Part shown: positions 35,601 to 49,340 of the stretch, in pieces
How positions within the stretch are numbered: the stretch's first letter is position 1
How the letters are laid out: the number at the start of each line of letters is the position of its first letter
NCBI RefSeq assembly: GCF_009870125.1
Contig: NC_046681.1
Span: forward strand, 17,745,001-17,809,000
Reading direction: 5' to 3'
DNA: 64,000 nt
Origin: Drosophila pseudoobscura
Lineage: Eukaryota > Arthropoda > Insecta > Diptera > Drosophilidae
Translations under genes and position numbers: made by a program
The notes under the pieces: generated by a model
What the model saw: only the letters and a program-made list of their open reading frames with translations
Database searches by the model: none
What the model was told of the DNA's origin: nothing

Positions 35601-38309
35601 TTAAATAAATGCAAAAATTATTAAAATTATTAGAAAACAACTATAGGGAACTAATCTATCGCCTTTTTGCACGGCAGCAGGATGATCACCTATATGAAAA
35701 GAAAGAAAATAGCGCATAAACTGTATATTTTATTTTAAAGCTAACTTCGGCGGCCGAAGCTTCAATAATTGTAAATACTCATTTTAAAAAAGTTCTGAAT
35801 TTTATTCGATTTTGTTTTATCTTATTGGGTTAACATTTTATTTTTTTTTTTAAGTTTTTCTATCATATTTTAATTTGTTGTCAAAATTACGAAACATCCT
35901 CATAAGAGTGTGATTTTAAAATTATTATGTTTCAAGAATATGACTTGTCTATTATAAAAAACAAAAATAAGTATGGACTTTTACTTGAAATTTATTTAGT
36001 GACAACCAAACATAATAATCACATGAATATAATAAGATTTGCTAGAACCACCGTTAAGAGAAGGCACAAATTCATGATATTTCAGAGTGCGGATTTTTTT
36101 ACATATGTCTTTTCTAATGTCTGGGATTTGTCTGTTGTGAGTTTTTTCATAGAGATATACGAACATAAATAAAAAAAATATTCGCTTACTAATTGCAATG
36201 TTTAAAAGAAAGATTGGGACGATGTTTTTTTTTAATTAATTGTATATTTTAGAGCGAAATGCAAACCTTTTTTAAATAAGATAATCCTCTGAAAAACTAT
36301 AAGAAATGAAATAGTGCTTACCGATAAGTATGTGAACATTTACTGACTTGGGGTTTGCATTCGACGGTAAGCAAGAATATTTCCCTGAATCGGAAAGCTT
36401 GGCTCGCTGTATCAAAAGATATGACGTAGTTATGTCACCCTTTTCAGTTATAACTGACACTCCTCCTCGTGGCGAATCATAATTTATATCCTAGAAAATA
36501 AGAAACGTTTTATAAATCGGTTTTTTAATAAATGTGGGTTTTTGCGGTAGTTTATAGTATATCGAAAAATAATAGCGATAGAGGATTAGATCGATTCAAG
36601 ACGGTGTTGATTGAAGACACGGGGGGTCGGTTCAAGATTGTGTTGGTGTATTATCTATTCTAAGACAATAGAACACGTACAATACTCAAATGCGAGATCC
36701 AGACTATTTAAGAGCAGGCGTTCTGAATTACCCGTGCCCGATCGAGAAAGAAAGGGTCGAGATAAAAACGCGAGAGTGCCTGCATGGGCTGCTACAGGTT
36801 TTACTTTACGTTTACTGATTTCATTTACTGCTGCACCACTGCTTATTCATTAGTGTAACACTATTATGTATAATATATTTTGTCTATAAATACCTGATTA
36901 TTGTGGGTCCAATGCACTGTAAGGGGTGGATCAGGTAAATGCTTTACGACACACGTTAAATTCACCGTTGATCCCAAGTCAATATACAATTCAGGGCCTC
37001 CAGGAATAGAAGTAATGGGTTCTATAATTGATTAAAGGCGAACAGTTCAATAAATAAATGACAGATTTCACAGGCTTTTACTTCAAATAAAATACAACAC
37101 CGTGCAATTGATTTTCAAATTTTCCGGATTGAGAATATAAAAACGGGAAGTATTTTTCACTATGCAGAGAAACTGACTGTGTCTAGTGAATGGCACGACA
37201 AACAATTTTCCCATTTGTTACGATATCAAATATGCTCTTGAACTTACCTACAACTGAAAATATCATGGTATAGCCAACTGGAGGTGTAGTTGAAACCTGA
37301 CATTCGTATATTCCGGAATCTCTGATTTGTGCAAACATTATCTAAAAAATATAAAGTGTTAAAATGAAATGGTATCTCTGTATATAAATTGGAGGAGAAA
37401 ACTCTCTTTTGGACGTAGAATTATTCCTCGAAAGTACAATTTACCTAAACTTGGAGTTGGTGAACTAGTTTTTGGTAAAACTAGGGCCAAACTTTTCTAC
37501 TAACATTATGGTGAAGACACTAATTTGTAGTTGAGTCTTATGATATCCCTGTCTTGCTGACTAGACTGGACTTGATGAAACTTGATTAGATCTGATAAAA
37601 TAAGACTGAGAACTAGGCATCAAACAAGACGAACAGATGGACGGACATTAAGACACACGGGTCAACACAATCCATTAGAAATTCGACTCGTCTGGAGTTA
37701 TAATGAACAAACTAGGTTCCTGGACGTTGCTTTGTTACACCAGTTACAACAGTGCATGCAAAAAGCGTCCTAATTGTAAGAGTTATTTGGATAATGTAAT
37801 CCCATTAAGTTCAACATATGTATTACAAACTTTTTTCTAAGTAACGGGAATCTCATGTTCGAGATATCGATATTACAGGAGTCTCTTGTTTTGTTCATGT
37901 TTCTGCATTTCACACACCTGTAAAGACCAGTCTCCAGTCTGTTTATTGTAAATGGAAGTAAATCGCTGGTCCGATGTATAAGTGCTTTCAGACACAGTTA
38001 ATAGATGTAAATCCCTATGTCGTATCCATGATACCTGTTTTATAAAGTATATTAAAATATTTTATACAGATAATAGTGTTAACTGATGACGTACCGTTTT
38101 ATTGCCCAGATTCTTTATTCGACAATTCAGGTGTCCCGTTTTTCCAACTAGAGATGTCACATTTTTGGTCGCAGAAGTATCAAAATAAGGTCCTCTATTT
38201 AGCGCCTTATTAATGTTCGCAAAGTATTCATTACTTATATTTGCAGATTCTACTATTGTTACTTTTTCATCAAAATATGTATTTTGTGGGGACGCTTCTC
38301 GTGAAAGTA
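35601..38309 (-). CDS. dpr19: Dpr-family two-Ig cell-surface protein (5' exon missing)
   Basis: Neuronal recognition protein of the Dpr family, which binds DIP partners on apposed membranes. Six exons on the minus strand: 38309-38095, 38034-37918, 37341-37248, 37021-36894, 36490-36322, 35689-35601. They join in phase to about 270 aa. Ig1 has the family signature GPYFDTSATKNVTSLVGKTG, LNCRIKNLGNKTVSWIRHRD, LLTV, YTSDQRF and DSGIYECQVSTTPPVG. Ig2 has PELYIDLGSTVNLTCVVKHL, DPPLTVHWTHNN and LSDSGKYSCLPSNA. The last exon ends in a hydrophobic tail (CFLIILIIFAFI), as in a GPI signal or short membrane anchor. The first exon with the signal peptide lies beyond 38310 and was not found; an acceptor precedes 38309. 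Assignment to dpr19 rests on remembered map position only; the family is secure. Confidence 0.88.
36491..36893 (-). other. dpr intron between the two Ig2 exons
   Basis: A 403-bp intron with proper ends. A GC-richer patch at about 36690-36800 (CGTGCCCGATCGAGAAAG) is out of character and may be a transposon remnant. Confidence 0.4.
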
Positions 38310-40725
38310 CTATATAAAAATGTTTCATAGAAAAACGATTTAATGTGCCACAGCAATCACTAGTTAAATACATATATACTCAATTGATTGAATGACAGTA
38401 GAACTTACAAATATATACAATCATCCGATAAGTCCAATAGTAACGCATTTTTAATTCTCTATGCTAACATTATAGCATCAACTGGACACAATGTTTATTG
38501 AAATATGCACACAGACATGTATGTAATTATTTCTTCCTCTTGGGGTTGGACATGCGCACAATAATTCTCGAGTAAAAAACATTTTGACTAAAATATCCAA
38601 ACTTTTAGTTCACTTTGATGTGTTTTAATAATTTGATCTAAAAATTTAACATCTATGTTATCGATAGCTAATTTAAAGTTGTCGACAAACATTCGATACG
38701 CACAGGCTGCGGTCGTAATTGTATCCTATATTATGTACATTTTTTGTTTAGACTACAAATACTTTTAATAGAATCGCTAACCTGGATGTTCGCTAAGTCA
38801 AGGCGGTGAACTTGCGGGTTTTTTTGTGCTTAAAAACTTTGTCCAGTTTAAAAACTTCAGCGAGCGCCAAACGTTTTCTTAGAGGGAGCGTGAGTTTAAA
38901 AAAGTTAACCTCAGGCGGCTGCCTGACTCTCCGCGTAGAGTTGACCGCCTAAACGTACCACCAATCGCCTTCGATCTGAACCACTAACTCTCTTCCATAA
39001 AATCTTCGAAGTGACACCGCTAACATCGTACTCCAAGAGAAAGACAAATACTACATACATACAGTGGTCCAGTCCATACAGTCCCAGCTTATTTGATACA
39101 GTGCATTTTTTTAACTTAAAATCAGTTTCATATCGAAAGTAGAAAGTTAATCGATTAATCGGACTAAATAAATCCGCACAAGGTAAAGATTACGGGTAGA
39201 TGTTCGATTTAAAGCACCCAGCTTATTTGATACAAACTCTTCTATGTACAAAGTAAAATAACCATATCCTCTATGTTGAGTGACCATATACGAGGTGCTT
39301 TTTATCTTACGATTTTTTGGCAAAAAATTTGCAATATTAGGTAAGTACAATTTCTTAAATATGATGACGACATGCCAGCCATTGTAATTCTTTCTTTAAT
39401 ATTTTCCTGATTCACAACTATGTATGTATGTATGTTTTGGGATCGCAAGTAGTTGATGTTTTATGATTATGTCTTCTGTCATTTTCCGTCCCAGTAAAAA
39501 GTCGATATAAATTCAGGTTTAAATGCGGCGTTAAAACATTCCGACAAATTTTCCGTAGATAACTACGTTGAAGTCGAATACTATTTGTATTTAAGCTATA
39601 TTGAGATGCGTCGCATCAATCGCTTTTTAATGTCGAACAGCCAACAGGTCTCTCATTGTTCCCTACCTGATCAATTGCCAAAATTCGGCAAAATTTGCGT
39701 GAGAGAACTTTCCCTCTGGGTGACCACCGATGGTCGCCACCTGCAGATCAAAATGTGATCTTAGCCTGGTCACGTTTTTTTATATTTCGCTCGACTTGAT
39801 TCCATTGCTTCGGGGAGTCGCCCTTCCCAGTCAGACCAGTCTATCTATACTTTCGGTCCGGAAGATGTTGGTGACTTCTTGGCGATCACTGTGCTTCAGT
39901 CGTGGATTCTCCCCCTGTTTCCTGGTAGCTCTTTTCAGCCAGACCGAACGACTTTGCGAATTTATCCACCCTCTTTCTCCACTGTTGCACTGTTGTTGTT
40001 TTCAGTCCAGGCCACTTCATGTAGCCTTCTTCTTCTTCGCTTTCTCCACAGCAGGAGATAGAATTGATTTCCTTGCATTTTACTCCGTGATTGGCCAGCA
40101 TTTTTTCTGCGACTCCTCGTTATGTCCAACTCTGTCTTTTACATTGCATGACCTGTGGAGACTACGAGAGTCCCTAACTGAGTAAGCTGCCACGAAATTC
40201 ACCCTACCCCGAATTTCTGTCCATAAGGCCATCAATAAAGTGACGCAAAGAAAAATTCACGCTCACTCAGAGTTAAAAAAATATAAATAAATGCTGTGCA
40301 AAACAGGTATTATTTTAAAACTGTTTTATTCAATGTGGTATAAGATTATTTAGTAATAGAGAAACATAATGTACAGATAGACAAGCAAGTTTTTTTTATC
40401 ATCTAATATAAATCTATTAGACACGTTTTTAATATAAGCATATGCCACGGTACATTTTTAATGGAAGCTGTGTGTGTCAAAGAAATTACACTTTACAATC
40501 TACCTTACTAGATTTAAAGGATCACAGATCATTCTTCTCATAAAAAAGTAGGTCGAAGGGTCCACAAAAAGAAATGTAAGGATTTCAATTTAGTATTCAT
40601 TATGAGAAATATAAGAATATAAAGAGCATATGTTTATAGCATTATTTAATATATACATAGATCCTAAAGATGTTTTTGATTTTAATCAAACTAAAATGTT
40701 TCTTACTGATTACTTAGCAATAAAT
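38310..40725. other. Region upstream of the dpr exons, 3' of the FRMD gene
   Basis: May hold the missing dpr first exon or be one long intron. A DRE-type TATCGATA lies at 38659-38666. 39720-40190 is a CT-rich block with open frames on both strands but no recognised domain, probably transposon-derived. 39060-39240 holds two copies of an AGCTTATTTGATACA block (39087-39101 and 39220-39234). Confidence 0.4.
38659..38666. promoter_or_regulatory. DRE-type TATCGATA site
   Basis: A perfect TATCGATA palindrome about 350 bp upstream of the first recognised dpr exon. It could belong to the dpr promoter; no transcription start is visible. Confidence 0.35.
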
Positions 40726-43700
40726 TTAATCTTTTCTACCAAACTTTTGTAAAACAAAATCTTTCAAAGGCTGATAATAGTGGAAGCGTAGGCAAATCAT
40801 TTCAGGAGAATTGCGTATTTGCTCAAATAGATCTGACTCTGACTCCATTATAAATACAGCTGTTCCAGCCATCGCGAAAGCTACGAAAATAACCGATGGA
40901 ATAAAGGCATGCAATAAGCGAAATTTTCGTAATGTTTTCGCACTATGAACTGAATTTTTATGCATGTTCGAAAAATTATCAACTTTCTTAGTGACTGTCA
41001 TACCGGCTGATGAATTCGAGTTAGGATTAGGTAGTGAATAGTACTGTTTGGACGCGTAGCCAGTGTATTGCTTTGTATTTTCTTTATTTTTTCTGGCCTG
41101 ATCATAGCCACTACCGAATTCAGTGGAAGAATGTTCGATCAAATCTCGGTATGGAAGTCCAGTCAACGGATTTGTCAAATAGTTGACATTCTCAATGTTT
41201 GACGAACGTAGACGAGCCTCCTCGCAAACGGGCTCTAAAATAGGCATTTGAATACATCCATTGCTATCGATTAAGCAAGTGCTCTGATCCTGGTTGTGAG
41301 CGCCAAAAACATGATTGCGATTCATTGGTATAATGGAGGATCCCAACGGTTCAGACATTGTTGAACGAGGTAAGCTACTGTAACCTAATTAGAAAATAAA
41401 AATATATAGTTTTAGTTTTATTTAGAGATCAATGAAGCATTAGTTTACGTATTTGTGATAATTCTCCCTGGGGACTAGAAGGAGTGGCTGGAACACTGCT
41501 CGCCTTTCGCTTACTCGAACTTGAACCATTTATTTTTTGCTCGCGCAGTGCATTTATATTTTCAGTTAGTATTTCCCGCTCTGTTCGACCAGTGTATCGA
41601 AATTTTGTACCCCAAGAGAAAAAACCTCCACCAGAAACGACCGCAGCATTTTCACTATTGGGCAGTCTGCAATGATTAACCAATGAATGCATTTATCTGT
41701 CCAATTAGACCACACTTACGTAAAAAACAGCATTTGTTCGATGGCACATCTCCACAGATAGCGACAAGCAGCGCCTGAAGGGCATTTAAATCCAATAGTG
41801 TGCTTTTTCTATAAATCAGAACAAACTATAGTAGAAATACAAGACTTTTAATTGTTATACATACAGGTTCACGGCTCGCATCAGTATAACTTAAATGTGC
41901 AATAAACATTTTCCCTTCAAAGTTAATCTTATGCACTTCATTCCAACGGAAATGTTGTGAACGTTTGCCTGCAATGAACGTGCTAATACCCGAATTATTA
42001 ATACCAATATAAAGCTGCGATCCACGGTGATCTTTGACAGGATGGGGTTCAATTCCATAGGTTTCCAGTGTGCGAGCTATACCCAGAAAGTCATAAATAG
42101 CTGAGAAAGAATCCTGCCCAACCTCTCGCTTTTTGTGGAGTTCAATTATTTTCTTTTCCAGACTTTCCGTTTGACGCAGGGCCAATTCAAGGGACGAAAC
42201 ATAGTCGCCTATATGAATCTTCTCATTATAGTCTCCAAGTTCCTCTGTAATTTATATATATAAACATACAAATGTGTGAATTGCTATTCCAAAATACATA
42301 CTATACTAAAGTAAAGTAGAACATCTGTACGTATTATCATTATTTTTATTTCTGTACGTATGGATAAACATGAAAAAATACTGTATAAAACATTTTATTA
42401 AGAAAGCTTTAAAACTGGGAGACCAGTTTGGACATGAACAACCAGACAGACGAATAATGGGTATACCAATTCATTTTTCAATGATTTAAACAAATTGACA
42501 TTGATTTTTGTAAAAGTGCAGTGGCTCGATCGGAGAGAGAGCTATATTTTAATATGATCTTTCAATAAATTTACCAAGATACAAATCAAGAAGTCCTCAC
42601 ACAAAAAATGGTCCATTTAAAAAATCCAGGAAACAAGTTCTGGCCAAAAAAGGGTTCTTGAAAATTAGTTGTGTGTAAGTTTGAAAAAGTACTGGGTCTC
42701 AGTCTGAACAGTCTTTTATAAAAATGTTGTGCCTATGCTAAATAAATAAAATAAATTATAAATTAATAATTGTGCGTTTGTAAACTTATAAATTATGATT
42801 TACCTTGTACAATTAAAGCACCCAACGCGGCTGCCTCACCAAAGGAGCAGTACAAACGTCCGTGTCTTAAATCTCTTTTTAATTGTTTATACAACATAAT
42901 TCGAGAGATCCCAGTAAGACGAAATGGATCGGCGGGGTAAAATTTTACTCTTAATGAGAATAAAATGGGATCCAGTTCTTTTAATCAAAGGAAATTAAAT
43001 AAATATATGGAGATACCTTAAGCGAATTTGTGATAACTCACCCTTACTTTGTTTTATTAAAGATTTGGCCAGGTCGAGCCAGTGCTATTAAGAAGTTAAT
43101 AGGTTTATTCGTACATACTTTTACTCATATATACTTACTCTTTGTTTTGACGAATCGACATATCGCAAGCCGAAGTAGTCTTTCTCTTTTATATTTAATT
43201 CGCCACATAAGTAGTCCAATAAGTAAATTCCCTTGTGGAACGCCTGTTTTGAGAAGTTCATTAAATATTTAGACACTTGTTTGTATGAAAGCGGATTTAT
43301 GTCATATAAATATATGTAATATAACTGCGTGGTTCCACTGGGCCGGATAACCGGATCACCATAAGTGCCATTTTTTAAGGTTTTTTTTTAATGCTGAGGA
43401 TGACAGGAACTTTAAAATTCCATTCAAAAAGAAGCATTTTTTACAGCTAAATAGTTTCAGCTTTTAAATCCTTGACAATCCACGGTACATTATGGATTTT
43501 TAAGTTTTTTTCTTTAACCATATCGTACTCTTTTACCTCCTCAAATCGAACGTCTTTATTAATTAACCAAAAACGCAGAATCGTTGAGAATGACCATATC
43601 TAGCAGACTGCCGAGTCTGGATCAGATCGAATTAATGTTATAGCCAGTAGGAACAAACCAATTTTTAGTGGCTACACAACGCTGTCCGAACATTCGTCGA

Positions 43701-44478
43701 CATTTAATGAGTAGATCGCAAACATACGCTGCAGAAAAAGCTCGGTAGCTCAACATGAATGTTCGACGCGCTTGTGACATTGGCTTTGCCGAGAAGCAAG
43801 CTGCTCAAGATGCAGCCGCTGCAGTACGACGACGACGAAGTGGATACAGATGTCGTCCTGGATAAAGACGCTGACAAACTCAGCCACCGTCTGGAGGTGC
43901 TCAAGCGCATGGTGGAGAACATTAAGGATCCGCTGTGGCGATACTTCTTGCGCGAGATGACCAGATGATGCAGACGGTAATACTGGAACTGCAGAAAGTC
44001 GCCCTATTCTGGCAGGACGAGAATAACATACCAACCACTATTTTTCTATGATCGCGGAGGATGAATTCATCCAACCCATCAAGAACTAGACACCCAGGAT
44101 TATCATGTAAAAAATTAGCTCCGCCCAGGACACTGTAATAAACGATTCATGCAATGTTTCAAGGTGGATTGGTACTACTAGGTTATAACCAAAAACATAT
44201 ACATACATATGTAAATGCAAAACATATATATGCACATATGTATGTATGGGCTCGGAGATGCTTATAAATTATTTTAGAATAGCGCTCCAGGGGAATGCAA
44301 ATGTAGCCCATGTATTAGTTTAAATAAATCCTTACACTTCTAATTTATGTGATCAGAATCCATATTTTCTCCAAAATTCAAAACTCACCTGAAATTCGCA
44401 TTCTACTACGTCAGAATCATCGAGTAGACGAACTGTGCATTTATACACCAGACTTCCTTCTTGCTTACTTTTAAACAT
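40726..44478 (-). CDS. CG5022: FERM-domain membrane protein, FRMD3/FRMD5 type
   Basis: Band-4.1-type protein linking membrane and cortical actin. Eight exons on the minus strand: 44478-44389, 43243-43139, 43084-43042, 42977-42804, 42244-41865, 41808-41720, 41666-41449, 41384-40726. They join to 585 aa. The ubiquitin-like F1 lobe starts VYKCTVRLLDDSDVVECEFQ and includes [20 protein letters not shown]. F2 includes FYPADPFRLTGISRIMLYKQ and LRHGRLYCSFGEAAALGALI. F3 includes YGIEPHPVKDHRGSQLYIGI, FRWNEVHKINFEGKMF and KHTIGFKCPSGAACRYLWRC. A FERM-adjacent stretch follows (FSWGTKFRYTGRTEREI). A transmembrane helix spans about 524-546 (HAFIPSVIFVAFAMAGTAVF), as in FRMD3/5. The ATG gives the expected start. 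Intron 1 is 1145 bp and holds a foreign coding-like block. The symbol is from memory of the fly orthologue. Confidence 0.9.
43700..44120 (+). pseudogene. Coding-like fragment in FRMD intron 1, unidentified
   Basis: A GC-rich block, opposite in strand to its host gene, reads KLLKMQPLQYDDDEVDTDVV, then SHRLEVLKRMVENIKDPLWR and YFLREMTR before a stop. After one frame change it continues VILELQKVALFWQDENNIPT. The codon use and amphipathic content look like a real protein, but there is no start context, and it is out of frame after about 43968. It is likely a retropseudogene or a captured fragment. I cannot name the parent. Confidence 0.45.
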
Positions 44479-47400
44479 ATTGTTTTTGGTAAAAACTTTC
44501 AAAATTTCAACCGATACAGAATACGTTTATTTCCAAGTTAAAAAATAAAAACTTTGCAGTCATTAATTTTTATAATATCAAAATATTTCGATAATGTCCT
44601 TTTTCGTCCTTTTTTCAGTTGAGGGTATTTTAGGGGTGGTTCATAAAAGCAACCACTGAACACGTTTGACAAATGTTAAAATAAGGTCATCACAACGAAG
44701 TACTACTTGTTTTCAGTCTACTTATTTGGTTAAGATACTTATATACTAGTACACTGCAAGATTAGACAGTGAGACAAGGCTTATAAGCGATATGGGAAAG
44801 AATGCAGTGTGAGAGATAGCTATATATGTATGCCCAAAGGATAGTGCTCAGATCATCGAAATATTTTGACGACAAAGTTTGTCATATATTTCGTTGGGAG
44901 CAGAGTGTATACAAATGTGCATGCTCCACTATACTGTTTAGTCAGCTGTGTTTTTAGTTACTTTAAAGAAACTAAGAGTAATGTTATGAAAAAATTAACA
45001 TAAGCACCAAATTACTACTAGTGGGATCTGCGGCTCTTGCCGCAGCGAAGAAGAAAGACGATTACTGAAGAAAGCACCACCAAGATTGGGTAAATGCATT
45101 TTAGCTGAAACGAATCCATAAGGGTCGATTTTGTAGAGACGTGGGAATTTTTATTCAGATATGTATATATGTACCTATGTATATGCAAATTCTTCTAACA
45201 AAGTTTTCGTAGTTGAAAAATATTTCGCTTTTGGTCTACAAATTAATTCATCGATCTGGTTAATACGCTTTAAAAAAAAAAGTATACTTTGTATGCAAGA
45301 AAGCATGAATGTGGGCGAGTTTTTTGTGGCGCTGAAAGACGGCAATGCACATATATAGAAAGCAGGAAAAAATCTAAATTAATAACATGCGTTCCGAGTT
45401 TAGTATTATTTTATTATAATATAGCAATCAACTGCCTCATTTAAATTGAATTTGTCTCTCTTATTGCAGTTGTATAGCCGGCTTGCTTCCTCCATTTCAT
45501 ATTGTGCCTGCACTGCCTGTTTGCCGACTTAAAGCTTAGTACTCAAAACAGCAAAATCAGATGAAAACATCGACCGAATCAAGGATGAAATTCGTGTGGG
45601 AACGATAATTAGTAATGGAAAGCCAACCAACTAATACTGGAATAGCAAAGATCGTACTTCCTGGGCACGAGCGAAATATGTAAATCTTCCAATATATAGA
45701 AATACAATATAACGCAATGCGCAGCAGCGATATATTTGAAACGGACAGATATAGTGCGTTTTTGACGTAGGTAATTTACAACCCAAGAGCTGAATTAATA
45801 TTTCCCAGCATTTGATTCTTGGTTAACTTTCCGTGCAGATCTAAATCTGGTCGGCAAAGTAAAGTGCAAACTCAAAATTACGAAAACCATTTCCATCGTT
45901 CCATTGTTGGCAAAAAAAACTAGGACCAGTTCTTCCCGGCCCTGACGATGAAGATCACTCTCCCTAAGCTGTAAATCCTTTGGATATGTACCCAGTGAGG
46001 AGACTGCTGAATAATTGGATAATGGCTGGCTTAACGTAAGATTTCAAGCAATTGATGCAATGGCTTTAATTAATTGATTTATTCAGTTTTGGGCAAAATT
46101 CTTATTTTTTTTACATAAAATAGGCATACTGGTAAAAAGTGGCGTTTCATTTTTCCAAATATTTCAGCCCTGTTTGCCTGACAAAAGATCAAAAATCGAA
46201 TTTTGGTGCGTTAAAATTATGGCTCAATGAAAAGGAGCAAATATACGTATAATCTTTGCACAAAACACTTTAAACTAATTTCATCACTAGATCAACCATT
46301 TTATTAATTTCGTTGATTCATAACACAAAAGCACAATCCCTTAATTTTTGGCTAGTGTGAACAAAAATTCTGAGTTATTGAGTTACATCAACTATCAATA
46401 GGTAACTCAGGTCAGTGTAAATAGTTTTTTAATCTCTAGAAAATTTGTATACGTGTTCTGAGAAGCAAAAATAAATTGTCGGTCCTTCCAGCACGAACAT
46501 ATATATGTTATGACACACAGAGAAACTATTAATTCATACTCCGAAAGAATTATTTGCCGTATATCTAACAAACCCCCATATGTGTCGAACATACCACTAT
46601 TGAAGTAAAGTGTGGTGGAAAAAGATCATTATGGTAGCGATATTTTCAATATAAGTGCGTGTACATGTAAATTATCGATAGTTTTTTTTTAATTTGCAAA
46701 TATATTCGTTTGTCTTGCGTATATTTTCGGGCTTATAAGTTTTGTTTGATACATATCAAACCAAGTAATTAGCATACCTTACTATACAAAAATAAAAGTG
46801 CAAGAGAGATCTTGGAAACAATTTGGAATCACAAAAATACACTGAATATTTACTCATTGTGTATAGAGAAAATTTCGGCTTCACACCTACAATCATACGT
46901 GTTACGTGTACATATGTGTACGTATGTGTTTTTATATATTATTTGTTGATATTACCTGTTAGGTGAATATTATTTTTGTTTAATTTATTTCTTTAAATAT
47001 TGCAGTAAATGCGAAATTTGTTTCAATATAATTTGAAAATCTGGTTCCAGCAATACGATTTTTAGGGTTTCAACTACATTTTTAAGTTTATTGAATGGTA
47101 TGCGTTTCAAAAATAGTTGTGACATACATTCATATTTACACACATATGTCTGCATACGCTTTATGTACACACAAAGAAGGTTGATGGTCAATTTTTACTT
47201 TGTGCACAAATACCCTAAAAATGGTCTGTTTCATTTTCTACGTCAAGTAGTTACACATATGAAATTAGCATAAAATATATTTTAATACGGAATTCTAGTC
47301 CCTAATAAAAATGAAGTGGGAAAAATATATATCATAAGGTGTTTGTCATGAAAAGCCAGCAAAAACGTTTGCAGAAGTTACTTTTCCCTCTGACACTTCA

Positions 47401-47640
47401 AGCTCAATGCCTTCATACCATATTAACATGTAGTGTACATATGTACTGTTAATACAAATACAGTCATGGAAAAATAATAGAAACGACATGTGTATTATTT
47501 TCGTATTTTTAAACATTTCCTTCCGCGAGGTTTTTTTGTATTAAGTTTAATAATTTTAATTGAAGGTTAGGCTAGGCTTAATTAAGGCTAGGATAAGGCT
47601 TGCATATTTGGTTGTGCCCCTGCAATTTTTAGTACCTTCG
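44479..47640. other. Gene-free AT-rich region upstream of the FRMD gene
   Basis: No gene is supported in about 3.2 kb. The FRMD promoter should lie near 44500-44700. A TATCGATA site is at 46673-46680. A less AT-rich patch at 45480-45990 (for example CGTACTTCCTGGGCACGAGC) could be a degraded element. TATGTA/CATATG repeats are frequent. Confidence 0.45.
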
Positions 47641-47709
47641 GAGCGTCTACGACCCCAGTTTGCCACAAATGGATGGATCTCCATATCATTCGGATTAAAC
47701 TTTCATTCC

Positions 47710-48440
47710 TAAAATCATAATTTTGTTGGACTTATAGCACCCAATTCTTTTCTTTTGATCGAACTATTTGAATTGAGTATATGTTTTGTTTTATTAGCCG
47801 CGCAGGGCGAGTGGAGTGATCCCAACTTGATTTGGGCGGTGCAGAGAAGCTCAAAGAACAGAGCTGCTCCAACTAGAATGTCAACTGGTTGGGACTTGCA
47901 GAACTTCTGATCCGCCAAATGTATGTTGGAGATCATGTTTCAGCATGGTGATCGTAATGGTGGGAGCAACTAATGCCGCGTGTGATGGTGATGGCGCGGA
48001 CATGGCCCACGAATAGCTGCAACTGTTGACCTAGACTAGAAGTGATAAGATGCACCTGTGATCCAGAATCGAGGAAGGCACGGCAAGGAATCAATGTATT
48101 AGAGCTATTCCTAACGCTGATTGCGGCGGTGGCCACACACACACAACGTTCCCTCTGTGAGTCACGGCCAAGAGCGACGTGGCTGACGATGCTGCAGTAC
48201 GTTCAACGTCAAAGGGTATGGTAGGCAATCGCGGAGTCGATGTTGAATTTGAGAGTTGTAACAGAAGTGATTGAGAAACGTTGAACGGAGACTCGAAATT
48301 AAGTACCATGTGATATTCAATCGGTAACGACATGAACTGTGATAATGGCGTGATCGGAGGCAGTTGGTACACTGTACACAGCTTCTTAGCTTCCCGATGC
48401 CGAAGTCGAGGAGAAAGTCAATTGTCAATTATGGAGAAAA
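47710..48440 (-). mobile_element. BEL/Pao retrotransposon relic (zinc knuckle and protease)
   Basis: On the minus strand, reading from about 48430 down: CTNCLRSRHYHSSC resembles the C-x2-C zinc-knuckle region of BEL/Pao Gag. It is followed by the aspartic protease core CRAFLDSGSQVHLITSSLGQ, which has the D-S-G active site, and then by DILVGAALFFELL, the typical post-protease block. Frames are broken between blocks and a stop interrupts the protease region. No LTRs were located. Dead insertion; upstream parts to about 48900 may belong to it. Confidence 0.65.
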
Positions 48441-49107
48441 ACATGCTCTAAAACACCGAATACTGACCGTAGCCACTGATAAATTCCGGAAGCTTCAACT
48501 CCGGTCGGCGATGCCAACTCTGCGTTATAACTGCAACTGCATTATCCAATATGATACCTCCTTTATACCTATCTACAGCATGACCACGGACTAATTAAAT
48601 TCGTCTTTTAAGGGACTCCCGATCTCATCGTGATCGATCTTTTCCAGGACATTTTGATGAACGAAGGGATTCAGATTCGTTAGGGACATTAATCACACGA
48701 CCAACTCCTCGTCACTGAGCTCCTTGCTGACGTTGCTTCCCATTCTCCGTACTGCCTACAGCTTGCGCTTGTAATACTCCACGTCTGAATCGATGCACAA
48801 GGGTTGGGGGTACCATTAGAAGCCATTGGGAGTGTTCGACAGAAGCACAGACCAGCAGTCAGAGTTCACAGTTTGAAACAAACTGAACAGGTGCAGCGGA
48901 CAATAACAATGGCATACACATTGGCTTCATTCTGACCTCTCAGAATAACTCCAATTAGATTTTTGCTTCAATCAATTTAGGCAATTTTTCCACTCTAAAA
49001 TTTGGAAGTGGCTTTCTGGTGTCCGTGTCATTAAAGCCACCTCCTTTGGCCAACGTTGAATAGTATGAGCCGAACTATCATTTGCAAAACGACGTTTTTT
49101 GTGTATT

Positions 49108-49340
49108 CAGGCAGGCTCCAGTTTTCACTTACTTTTGCGTGTTTAGCCAAAATGTTTCGGTTTTAGGTCAAATATTTCTCACATTTCTTCAAGTCCTGTT
49201 TAACGCACAATTTAGTGCTGGTGGCGCACGATAGTGTAGAACATCCGATGTATCGATACCCGAATCGGGCTTCTTCAGCTGTTTGCACGAAAACGCAAAG
49301 TGTTGTTGCCCTAACTGTGGTTCACAGCTAACGTCGGTTC
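49108..49340 (+). mobile_element. MITE copy C (left end only)
   Basis: Begins CAGGCAGGCTCCAGTTTTCA, 17 of the first 20 bases as in the full copy, then follows with ACTTTTGCGTGTTTAGCCAA and AATGTTTCGGTTTTAGG. It keeps the left part and loses resemblance after about 49340. Confidence 0.65.

Noticed and set aside
39730-40185. 151-codon plus-strand ORF and its antisense partner
   Set aside because: CT-rich sequence with open frames on both strands and no recognised motif; kept only as unassigned debris.
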